From contig NC_134108.1 of the NCBI RefSeq assembly GCF_040939455.1, positions 37,182,501-37,246,500 of the forward strand: 64,000 nt of DNA. The letters are read 5' to 3'. The number at the start of each line of letters is the position of its first letter. Within the stretch, counting starts at the first letter, position 1. Positions 24,250-33,870 of this stretch are shown in pieces. The notes below the pieces were generated by a model. That model made no database searches, was not told the DNA's origin, and saw nothing but the letters and a program-made list of their open reading frames with translations. The DNA is from Microcebus murinus (lineage: Eukaryota; Chordata; Mammalia; Primates; Cheirogaleidae). Position numbers and translations under genes: made by a program.

Positions 24250-25650
24250 ATAGCAGATATGGTATACCTATTCTCCTCTGCTGGGACCTCTTTTACTTAG
24301 TGAAGAAAGGGATGGGTCCGTGGATGGTATGCTTGGGTCCTACTCTGGATGCTTGACCAGGCAGGAGAGGGGTGGAAGTACTGTAAGCTTTTAACACTGC
24401 TGCTCTGCTCCATTTCTCCTGTTCCCCTGTGATTGCCACAAGGCCATGATAGCAGAGCTGGCCCCTGATGCCAGGTATGCACATGAAGTGGGGCTGGCTG
24501 GCAGGGTGAGGTGTACATGTGGGATAGAGGAGGTCCACTGCTCATGGTGTGCAAGCATGCAGGCCTTAGCAGCCAAAGTTCCAGGTGCATGAGGAGGGTG
24601 AGGTCAGTGCAGAATACAGCACAGGCTGTAGCAGATGCAAAAGGTGTAGTTGCTCCACAAGACCATGAGGTATGGGGCAGTGTGGAGCAAGCCAGTGGGT
24701 CACAACTCATGTGCAGAGAGGAGCAGGGATCCAGGACAGTATGGGCTCCTGGGACAGGGTGCCTATTTGGGATGGAGCAGTTCTGCAAGGCATGCCACTC
24801 TCATTTGTGTGTGTTGGGGAAGCTGCAGGGTGCCTGAGCAGGATGGTGTGGGTCCGTGACATGCAATCTGCCCAGATCCAAAGGCTGTGGCTGGCTGTTC
24901 TGGATTTCATCCCACTTGGGGCCTTTTAGGTAGCAGCAGCAGCAGCAGCAGTGGTCCAGCTGCCCTGTAAGTGAGCAGTGGGTGCCAAAGGCTACAGGAA
25001 TTTTCTCTGCCTAGGTTTGAGGGGAAGTGTGATTGAAAGGGATTTCCCAGGCCCTAGCAGCAGGCACAAGGCCCATAGTCCCTGCTCTTCCCAGGGCCCT
25101 TGGGGGCAGCAGTTCAGGTGCACATCATTTGCCCATCAGGTGTACAGGAGTGCTGAGATTCCCTGTTCTCTCCTCAGTTAGCAGGGCCAAGGGGGAGACA
25201 GCAGTCACAGATATGACCTCTTGGAAAAAGTAGTTTTCTAAGATTAGGATATTACAATGGTGCCAGTAGCAGTGCCTAGGGCTTGCAAGCCAGCTGTTTC
25301 TTCTCTCCATGCAATGCAGCTGCACAGACTCCAGGCAGGTCTCTGTATCAGTCTGGAGGCCTGCTGCAGTGGAGGGGCCCTCCCGCCATTCTGTTTGCAG
25401 TATCCTCAGGGAAGCATGGAGACCTGGATTTTCTCCCCTGTCCATTAACATCTGAGCACCTTCCCTAATTATCCAAAGTCCAGCTGAGCAGCTCATCCCC
25501 TTTCTATCTTCTTCACTTCACTCCCACATCCCTCTTTGTGGATTCCCTGGGCTCTCAGATGACCAATCCAAAAGTGGGTTTCTATTTGGCACTTTTGATC
25601 CTTTCTGTGAGTGGTGTTGTGCCGGCTGATTCTAGTCTGCCACCTTGGCC
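24250..25650 (-). promoter_or_regulatory. GC-rich L1 5'UTR (old internal promoter)
   Basis: About 1.4 kb with clearly higher G+C than its surroundings, lying between the L1 5' end and the ORF1 remnant. In L1 the 5'UTR carries the internal RNA polymerase II promoter. Several frames open by chance on both strands here, the longest 163 codons at 24297-24788 (-). None looks like a known protein. I cannot point to individual factor sites. Confidence 0.55.
24932..24951 (+). repeat. (AGC)n short microsatellite
   Basis: Twenty bases of AGC triplets inside the L1 5'UTR. Confidence 0.95.
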
Positions 25651-25660
25651 TACCTGTAGC

Positions 25661-25799
25661 ACACATTTTAAAAGTAATTATCAGTTTTAAAAAAATGATG
25701 TGTAAGAGTAGAAGAGGCAGTGAAAGTCAGAAGAAACCTGGTCCTCAATGTCATAATAGTGCTAACATGGAGATGTGGCCAGTCCCAGGCTCCTGGTAC
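25661..25799. other. Flank of the ORF2-less L1
   Basis: Short AT-rich joint between the L1 and the next repeat. It holds the possible right-hand target duplication at about 25660-25672. Confidence 0.4.
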
Positions 25800-26460
25800 C
25801 TGAGGATGTATCAGTCAGGCTACAAAGATGTATTGTTTTTAAGTGTTGGTGATACAGAAATAAAGCAGACAGAGCCCTCTTTCAAGCAGCTTGACTGGTT
25901 GAAAGGGACAGAAAGTTAACCTGAAAATAAATAAGACAATTTTATGTATTGAAAAGTTTTATGAAGAAGATAAATAATAGTAGGGAGTGACATTTTAGGT
26001 AGGTCAGGAAAGGTCTCTCTGACAATGCACATTTCCACTAAGATCTAAGTAATGAGACATGAGCGGTTCTGTGAAGATTTGGGAGAGAGTTCTAAGCAGG
26101 AAGAACAGCAAGTACAAAAGCTCTTATCCATAAAATAGCATTTTACAGTTTAGATTTTTATTCTGAGTAACTGGTAGGCAGTGAAGTTTTTAAAAGGGTG
26201 GTGAAGTGATATAATTTATACTTTAGAAAGATCATTTAGGCTGTGGTGTGGCACATACACTCTGTAGGCAAGAGTAGTTAGGAAGATCAGTTCACTGGTG
26301 CTACAGAAATCCATGAAAAGATGATAAGCAATTGAACCAGAGATGCATTAACAAAGACAGTGAGAATGTGCATATTTGGGATATATTTGGCAGAAGAGCT
26401 GATAGGACATACTGATGAGTAGAAAATAGAATGTACATGAGAAGAGTCACAACTATTCAC
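25800..26460 (+). mobile_element. Unnamed ancient interspersed repeat, copy B
   Basis: Blocks in order: 'agtgttggtgatacagaaat', 'ttgaaagggacagaaagtta', 'gtcaggaaaggtctctctga', 'caggaagaacagcaagtaca', 'gtaggcagtgaagtttttaa', 'gatcatttaggctgtggtgt' and 'ggaagatcagttcactggtg'. The same order appears in the other copies in this window. Non-coding. I recognise it as a widespread old mammalian repeat but cannot name the family safely. Confidence 0.5.
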
Positions 26461-26879
26461 CTCATTCTTTCTTTACCTTTTCCCCCCAGAAATATTGTTT
26501 TGTTACAAATATAACAAAATACACATATAAATGTATAAATATAGAGCTTTTCCATGCTTTTCAAATGGCCCTTTCTCTTAACTTTGTTTTGACCATCACC
26601 AAACTAAAAAACAAGCAACCAATATATAGATTAATATAATTTCCATATGATCGTGGCAAAGGAAATCAGTTGTGTTCATCAACATGTTTTCTCTTTGAAA
26701 GTCTGTTTTGCTTCTCATTTTACCCAATGAATGAACAAAGATGCTGAGGACAGCTTAGCATCTCCTATCAACATCAATGTTGCTAATATCAAGAATAGAA
26801 ATGGTATATTAGATTCCTTTATCAAGTGGAAGCTAATTGCTGGCTTGAGGCTAAGAAAACTACAAGAGAAATAATAATG

Positions 26880-27095
26880 GCAATTATTTTCTGTGCACTT
26901 GCTTTGTACCTGACATGGTTCTTCTTAAGTTAACAAAATCAACCCAAAGCAATCTTGTGTATTTTAGATATGAGAAACTGAGGCACTGAGGTGTAGAAAA
27001 TTGCCCAAGGTCATGGAGTTAATACATGAGAGATCTGGTTTCAGTTCCAGGCAGCCAATTCTAGAGGCTGAGCACTTTACCACTGGGTATTAGTA
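26880..27095 (-). mobile_element. MIR SINE, antisense
   Basis: Reverse MIR order is clear: 'gcacttgctttgtacctgac', 'atatgagaaactgaggcact', 'aaaattgcccaaggtcatg' and 'ctgagcactttaccactg'. The central 'gaaactgaggca' and 'gcccaaggtca' blocks are diagnostic. Confidence 0.85.
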
Positions 27096-28659
27096 CTCTT
27101 TCTCATCTTGGAACAGTTTTGGAAATGGCAGAAGAATGCCTAATTCTACCGTCCTCTGCAATTATGAGGAGAGATGCAACACAGCCTCTAAATCTCTGAG
27201 GTAAAAGAAAATGACATAAATGTTCATTGGTGGCTAATGATGGGTAATATAGGTAACTATGTATGCTGGCCATTCTACTGTCTCTAAAAATGAATTTATT
27301 CTAATTATCTAAGATGAAAATTCCTTAAAATATATTTTAAAATTAAAAATCTGAATTCTGAGTGTAGGAGAAAACAACACTTGGTATACTTTTTATATGT
27401 TATCAACTGTGAAATTTCACAAATATCCTAATATAAGTATTACTATTCTGGTGTTATGAATGGGGTTCAAAAAATTATGAATTTGCCCAAGAGCCACACA
27501 ATGAACTTCAGAATTAAAATGATCACTTTTGGATTCATCCAAATCCCTATGTACTTTCCAAAACAATGTCCTATGTTATAGCGAATTTGAGGAGCTAACA
27601 GCACTTTAGCCCAGTTTTGAAAATCATATTAAATTGATACTGTATTTAACAATGCCAATAATGCCAATAGAATTTTGATTTAGAAACAATTATGAAAATA
27701 GGATTATTCCTTTGCTTTGTATTTTCATTTATATTGACTTTTGTAAAAATAAACTTCAATGGTTCTTTGAAAACAAAACCACAGTAGCACAAAATGAAAT
27801 AAAAGTATGAAGTTATTGTTTTGAAGAGGTAAAACCACAAAAATGTACAAGAATTCAGTGTTTCTCTTCTACCACCCTGATATGTGCCCAACGATTTATA
27901 GGGCATTTCTAAGCATTCTGGGTTATGATAAGAAAATTATATCTGGAGGTAGCTCAACAATTTGACTTATTGGACACAGAGAACTAGTCAGGAGATAATT
28001 TACTCACCCTATAGCTGGGTCAGTTTTGAGGCTCAAGTAGTGTGATGGTTCCACCCAAGAGATAAACAGCTTGACTAGACCAGTTGTTTGTCCCCTGCTT
28101 AAGGGCTTATGTGAGTTCTCTGAGTGTCCACAGCTCCTAAGAACTTGAACACTGACTGTTCGGAGTTCTTCTGATCTAGAAACTCTGAAACTTTTGGGGC
28201 CGCAGACTTAATTTAGGATGACTTGCAGAGATGAAGCCAAGGAATGAAAATTCGACATTTTTCTTTGTCATCTTTACCTGAATCTCTTCTGCATTCCCAC
28301 CCACTTCTCTTCCTGGTCTTCTCATAACAAATTTGTTCTACTCTTCTCTGCAGAAATGAAGTTTTAATGTTTTCTCAAAGGGCTACTTTAAATTGCATCA
28401 TTCTCTCCTAGCCTGCTTCAACCATCTAGCCCCTAATCAACCTCTCCAAAACCCATTTTATGCCTTAGAGAAGAAAAGGAAAAGCCTCTATTAGGCTTTC
28501 TGCTTTACATACATTAACTACAGATTTTAGCAGTTTTGTTCTTATTTTCTACTTCACCATCAGAAGGGGATAATAAAACATGAGACAAGTTTTCATTTTT
28601 CATGTCTTTCATGAAAGACATTTTTCATTGTTACCAGTTATTACAAAGTAAAAAAAAAA
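27096..28659. other. No gene seen; possible weak MIR
   Basis: A weak antisense MIR-like piece at about 27420-27540 ('gaatttgcccaagagccaca'). The minus frame 27646-27906 (86 codons) matches nothing known to me. 27950-28220 is more mixed in composition but unassigned. Confidence 0.4.
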
Positions 28660-28707
28660 AACTTCAATAAGCCATACATATTTAAAGTATACAATTTGAT
28701 GAGTTTT

Positions 28708-28760
<53 letters not shown>

Positions 28761-29458
28761 ATGAAGTCTTTACCACAATCAATAAAGGAACATTTTTGTC
28801 ATCCAACTTTCCTGTACTCTCAATCCTCAGACAACCACTGATCTGACCCTTGTCACTATAGATTACATTTTCTAGGATCGTATGTAAATGTTATCAAGCG
28901 GTATGTATTCTTTTTTGTCTGTTTTTTTCACTCAGCATAATAATTTTGAGATTCATGCACATTGTTTCATGTATCAACAGTTTTTATTTCTGAGTAGTAT
29001 TCCGTTGATTCAATACACCAAAATTTGTTTATCCATTTACTTACTGATGGACATTTGAGTCATTTTCAGTTTTGCATTATTTCAAATAAAGCTGCAATGG
29101 ACATTGATGCACAAGTCTTTGTATGAACATATATTTATAAAATAGGCTTATTTTTTTTTTAACTTTTAAAGAAACTAAAGAACTGTTTTCCAAAGTGCCT
29201 GGGCCATTTTGCATTCTGCCAGGCAATATATGAGAGTTCCAGTTGCTTCATATTTTTGCCAGCACTCAGTATGGTCAGTTCTTTCACTTTTGGCCATTCT
29301 AATAGGAGTGTAGTAATATTTCATTGTGGTTTTAATAAGAATTTCTATGATGACTAGTAATTTCGAAATGTTTTTATGTCCTTATTGTGTATCTTCTGTG
29401 GTAAATTATGTGCTCAAATCTCTTGCCTATTGGTTATCTTTTTCTTATTGAGTCATAA
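28660..29458 (-). mobile_element. Old L1 (L1M-type) 3' end, left half of a split element
   Basis: Reverse L1M 3' blocks: 'aagtatacaatttgatgagt', 'cctatgaagtctttaccaca', 'gagattcatgcacattgttt', 'agtagtattccgttgattc', 'aagctgcaatggacattgat', 'ccattctaataggagtgtag' and 'ttatctttttcttattgagt'. The element breaks at about 29458 and resumes at about 30185 after an LTR-like insertion. Confidence 0.8.
28711..28757 (+). repeat. (AT)n microsatellite, 47 bp
   Basis: Uninterrupted alternating AT inside the L1M 3' end. Confidence 0.98.
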
Positions 29459-30184
29459 TGTTAGGTAGACAATTAGGATCTCTGGTTTTTCTATGGATAA
29501 AGGTGTCCTGCTTTGGTGCTATCTCAGGCAATTGCTCCACCTGGGAAGAAGGAAAAGGGTAGGCATTCCATTTTGGTGTTGTCCCACCTTTAATCTTATC
29601 CTGGGCAACTGCTACACCTGGGGAAGGAGAGAATGCTTTATCAATTTGGAAATTCCCCAGCCCAGGCATGATAGGATTTGGAAAGTGACCTAGGGTAACC
29701 TAAGGGTAATTATTATGTCATTAGATTAAATCTATATTGCGGTTCACACCCCTCCCTGAGGAGGCTTTCTTAGAGGTAGCTTGTATATGCAGATGGAATT
29801 TTGAGAACACCTGCTGATCATTTAGTAATATCCCACATCTACTGAGAGTCCTTCCCCAGACTGGGCCAACAAAAGGAAACAATCTGAGAATTCAGTGAGT
29901 CAGTCAGAAAGTGAGTGAGTGAGTAAGTCAGTCAGTCAGTGAGTCAGTCAGTGAGTCAGTTAGTCTGTCTCTCTCTCTCCACTCGTGGAGACAGACCCAT
30001 TTTGTTCTACAATAAAGAGCTGCTCATGTGAAACTGCTTTCTGCCTGAGGTTACTCTGTCATATAGGCCCTGCTGGTGATTTTTCCAGGATTATAGTCTA
30101 CACTTGACACTTTGGTGTCTCTGGTCATTCGTCAGCCAAAAGCACACCAAGAACCAAGGGAAGACTGCCACCCTGAGAATAGAG
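29459..30184 (+). mobile_element. LTR-like element inserted in the L1M
   Basis: About 725 bp split the antisense L1M. Features of an LTR are a U3-like part with an imperfect internal duplication (29513-29552 and 29570-29625, both with 'ggcaa.tgct.cacctgg'), a tetranucleotide repeat, AATAAA at 30011-30016 and a downstream U5-like part with 'actttggtgtctctggtca'. The L1M resumes with 'gagttctttatataatata', which joins well to 'cttattgagtcata' on the left, so the insert limits are good to about 10 bp. The target duplication is at most a few bases ('ata'). Family not assigned. It has no open reading frame of note. Confidence 0.6.
29893..29979 (+). repeat. GTCA/GTGA tetranucleotide repeat plus CT tract
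   Basis: Variable GTCA and GTGA units from about 29893 to 29964, then (CT)n to 29979, inside the LTR-like element just before its polyadenylation signal. Confidence 0.95.
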
Positions 30185-30850
30185 TTCTTTATATAATATA
30201 TTCTGCACTCAGGTAATTTGTGTGATTTGTGCATTGTAAATATTTTCTCCTAGTGTGCATTATCGTTGTTTTATTAATGGCATCTTTTGAGGAGCGAAGG
30301 TTTTTAGTTTTGATGAAATTCAGTATATTATTAGTTTTTCTTTCATAGGTCATGCTTTTTCTGTTCTATCTAAAAATATTGCCCATCTCTAGGTCACAAT
30401 GATTTTTCTTATGTTTTCTTCTAGAATTATTTTTTAGGTCTAAATATAGTATGAAGTTAGATGGATGCTTTTTAAAAAAATATATACATATACCATTGAT
30501 TCTTTTAAAAATACCTAAGACATACAGTTGATCTGGCACTATTTGTTGAGAAGACTTTCCTTTCCCCCATTGAATTGTCATGTTTGTCATAATATAATTG
30601 ATGACATATGTCTGAGTCTATTTCTGTACACTCCATTCTGTTTACCTAGTCAATACATCTACCGTTTTGCCAATAAAATAATGTCTTGATTGCTGTAGTT
30701 TTATATAAAATACTGAAAACAAGAATAGTAAATCCTTCAATTTTATTCTCCTTTGTGCATATTTGTTATACTAGTCTTTTATGTGTTTTAAGTCTGTGTT
30801 CCATGTTCTCCTTGTTAAAAGATAATGTGCCCTAGAGTAACTATTATTCA
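30185..30850 (-). mobile_element. Old L1 (L1M-type), right half of the split element
   Basis: Continues the antisense L1M: 'gagttctttatataatata', 'gtaaatattttctcctagtg', 'aggtcatgctttttctgttc', 'ccattgattcttttaaaaat', 'catacagttgatctggcact', 'gatgacatatgtctgagtct' and 'cattctgtttacctagtcaa'. This is a typical antisense ORF2-end/3' region. No intact frame. Confidence 0.7.
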
Positions 30851-31414
30851 GAACTGTAGAATTCAAAATATTTTGAACTATGGATCTAAGGAAATTTTTC
30901 TCTTATAATATAAACTGCACTTGGGGAAGGAACAGCTTTTATTTTTCTCAGGCATTCTTAAACTGAGATTTTGCAGTAAAAGGTCTTTATAATCTTTGCA
31001 TTTTAAAAAATATGCTTAAAGCTCTTCTGGTTATGGGTAGTGAGTACAACAGATAGAGACTTGTTAAGAGGTAGATCACTTGGAAGGTCACCCTGGAGGC
31101 TGTGCCATCAGAATATTTTTTAAGAGACTTTAGAGAAAACCAATATTGAACAAAAATATACAATTGAGGTTGATATGTGAGCTGAGATCGGGAGCTAAAT
31201 GTGCTGTTACAGAAGAGGGAAGTGGGATAGAGGATGTGAGAATGAAGAAGCAAGATGATCAAGGAGTCGCAGAGAGCGAAAAACAGAACCATCCCAAGCA
31301 AATACCTTAAGTGCTGATCATATAACTCCTTTTATTGTTTGTTTATTTTAGAGTAGTTCACAAAAGGAAAAAAATACATTTAAAGTGCCAAGATAGACAC
31401 TATCGCATATAATT
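30851..31414. other. No gene or named repeat seen
   Basis: The minus frame 30987-31301 (104 codons) is leucine- and serine-rich, unlike any family I know, and is probably chance in AT-rich DNA. Confidence 0.4.
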
Positions 31415-31665
31415 AATGAGTTTTCGTCAATGGGCCAGGCACTGCTCTAAGTACTTTTCATGAATTGACATAATCCTCAGAACAACCCCATGAGGTCTAT
31501 TTATTATAAGCTCCATTCTGGAGGTAAGACAACCAAGGTACTAGAAGACATCAAATAATTCCATCAATTTACATCACCGGTAAGGGTTGATAGGTGTTGA
31601 GGATGGTGGGGCCTAGAGTTGAACCCAGTCTGTTTACAAAGCCTCCTGCTGTTACCCACCTTTCT
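31415..31665 (-). mobile_element. MIR SINE, antisense
   Basis: Reverse MIR blocks: 'gggccaggcactgctctaag', 'tgacataatcctcagaacaa', 'ccccatgaggtctatttatt' and 'gagttgaacccagtctgttt'. Confidence 0.85.
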
Positions 31666-32639
31666 ATTCTTTCAGTTTGGAAGGAAACCGTCCTCATGCT
31701 GAGTTTTTCTTTATATTTACTGATGGTTCATTTATTGACCACCATTCCAATAATTTTTTGGTGGCAGTCTGTGTATTCAACAATATCTCATCCTAGAAAT
31801 AAGGTTAGTTGTATAGAGAAACAAGTCACATAAAATTTACAGTTTTAAACTTTTTAAACTGTAGATTTCAAGGTAAGATTTTTTACAAGTATCACAGACT
31901 TTGTGAAAACTTCTATATTTAATGAATATGACTTTTTATATTCTAATTGGTCTCAAATTTTACAAACATATATAGTATTTACCTTTAGTCAATATTGAGG
32001 TTTGGGAATGCAAAATTGTTTATTGGATTTGACCTGGGTACATTGTTCTCATCATACATTCTCACATTTTCTCTGCATCATTCCTGAAATGGAAACATCT
32101 TAAAGTCCTACAATTTTTACAATTTAAAATATATTTTTATATCAATATTTAAGTAAGTTTATTTAGGATAAGTTATTTTTCTTAAAGGAAAAATATGTTG
32201 AAGAAGTACCCTGGGCCTCAGTGAAATTTATAAATACACAGATATTCAAGAAACCTCTTCAGTGGCAGTTCAGTATTGCATTTTCACTAAGCATGTCTAC
32301 AACTGTAATTTTTTTGGTATTTGAAATTGGCCTTGGTTCATGAATTTGGAATGTAATTTGGCATTCTCTACATTTTTTAGCATTTTGTTCTTGCCTGAAA
32401 CTCTTTACACATTAACACGGGAGAGTGCTAAAATAACCATGTATTTTTTACAACTCTTCAAAGTTATAGATATATTAAGAAAATTCAATTCTACTGAATT
32501 TGAAGAAGGTAGAGTATGGTATGATAGGATCATGGACTTCGCAGTCAGACACACTTGGGATAAGATCTGTTTTTATTATTTTCTATATGTGATGGTGATC
32601 ATGTTTCATAAGGTATGGAAGTAAAATGATAAATTCATT
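31666..32639. other. AT-rich sequence, no gene seen
   Basis: The frame at 32340-32624 (+, 94 codons) has no recognisable family. No repeat identified. Confidence 0.45.
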
Positions 32640-32781
32640 AATAATTATAGTCATAATGATGAAATTTACTTATCACTTACCTTACAGATACATTATTTAT
32701 TTTCAACCTCACCACATCATAATTACCTGGAAATTCTCATTGTGAAATAAGGAAATTAGGCTAAAAGTGGAAAAGGGGAAA

Positions 32782-32853
<72 letters not shown>

Positions 32854-32925
32854 AAAGAGGAAAAAGAAAGAAAGAAATATCTGATGGAGCAGAGCCAGGA
32901 TTAGAACTGAAGTTGTCTGATTTTG
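32640..32925 (-). mobile_element. MIR SINE, antisense, interrupted by a (GAAA)n tract
   Basis: Reverse MIR blocks 'ctcattgtgaaataaggaaa' on the left and 'gagcagagccaggattagaa' on the right are separated by a long purine microsatellite. The tract seems to have grown within the MIR's 'gaaa' region. Confidence 0.6.
32779..32878 (+). repeat. (GAAA)n polypurine microsatellite, about 100 bp
   Basis: Pure GAAA units to about 32854, then a broken copy to 32878. Every base on the plus strand is a purine. Confidence 0.97.
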
Positions 32926-33694
32926 TATTATTTGCCATATCATCTTTTTTTGTTGACTAGCACAGGGCTGAGCATATGGTAAGCACTAGAAGTAGATTTA
33001 CCAAGAAGCTAATAATGCTGAAGCTTCAGGACCCTCAACTGCATGGACACCTTTCAAAACTCTGTACCTATACTTGCATTCTTTTTCTTACAAATAGGCC
33101 TGTAGGTTATGTGAGTTTTAGGGCTCTCTAAGCCTGGATCTGCTTCAGATAGGCAGTCAACAAATGTTAGCTCCTGTTATTGTATGCACCCAGTTACTAT
33201 TGGTAGGTATATAAGAATATTCAGGAAGTTTATGTTGAATTTGCAGCTTCCCAGCAATCCCATCTCATCTCTCCTTCCTGTTTGCCAGCTCCATACACCT
33301 TCTGTTGATTCTTTGTTTACCCACTCTTCTTTGTGAAACTAGCTTGGTTATACACTAACTTTTACAGAGATATAATATGGATACAAAAGGCTTTGCCAAA
33401 TGTGAAGCACACTATATATATATATATGAATTTTTATCACCATTATGATTAGGCACATGCTTTCAAGATGTGAGAAGACAGTCTGGAAAGATAGGTTCTC
33501 TGGTTGCCATTCCCAACTCACTCCTTACTCTACTCTCTGCATCTACCATTTGTGATACTGAATAAAATACTAAGTGTTCTAAGAACTTGGCATGGCCTTG
33601 AAATCTATATAAAGGCAATGATAAAAACATTAAAAGTCATTATCATCATGATAATAATAATGTCAGAAATTGATTATTGACGTAATCATAGGCT
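32926..33694. other. No gene seen
   Basis: Short TA run at 33412-33426. Otherwise unassigned. Confidence 0.4.
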
Positions 33695-33870
33695 AAAAAT
33701 GTAACCTACATTATATCATTTAATAATGCTAAAAACTTCTGTGGTTGGAATTTTCTCCTGAATTTATAGAAAGCCTTAGAGAGATTAAATGACTTGGCCA
33801 AGGTCACACAGTAAGTGTTAGGGTCAAGATTAAAACTATGATCTGTGACCCCAATGCCCTGTATCTAGTC
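33695..33870 (-). mobile_element. MIR SINE, antisense
   Basis: Blocks 'attaaatgacttggccaagg', 'tcacacagtaagtgttaggg' and 'accccaatgccctgtatc' are the reverse MIR core and 5' part. Confidence 0.8.

Larger units (their letters stand above)
22630..25660 (-). mobile_element. L1 element lacking nearly all of ORF2, antisense
   Basis: Read on the minus strand from right to left, it begins with a typical L1 5' end ('ggccaaggtggcagactaga' as reverse complement, near 25628-25652). A GC-rich 5'UTR follows (about 24250-25650), then ORF1 remnants (about 23285-24050), a junction near 23265-23290, the last part of ORF2 (22831-23073 gives 'GTWMQLETIILSEIAHEW') and a 3'UTR ending in a T-rich tail at about 22620-22650. 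Most of ORF2, including endonuclease and reverse transcriptase, is absent. Its length is about 3.0 kb against about 6 kb for a full L1. A possible imperfect target duplication is 'acatatttaa' at the left and 'acacattttaa' at the right. It is either an internal deletion or a half-L1 type element. Confidence 0.8.

Noticed and set aside
24297..25496. Several 60-163 codon frames on both strands as a GC-rich gene or CpG island gene
   Set aside because: The region lies between the L1 5' end and ORF1 of the antisense element, so it is the L1 5'UTR. Frames overlap on both strands.
29893..29964. CRISPR-like or other spaced repeat array
   Set aside because: Units are contiguous 4-bp repeats with no spacers, and the window is a mammalian nuclear genome.
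32756..32943. Phe/Leu/Ser-rich membrane-like frames
   Set aside because: Translation of the (GAAA)n tract on its complementary strand.
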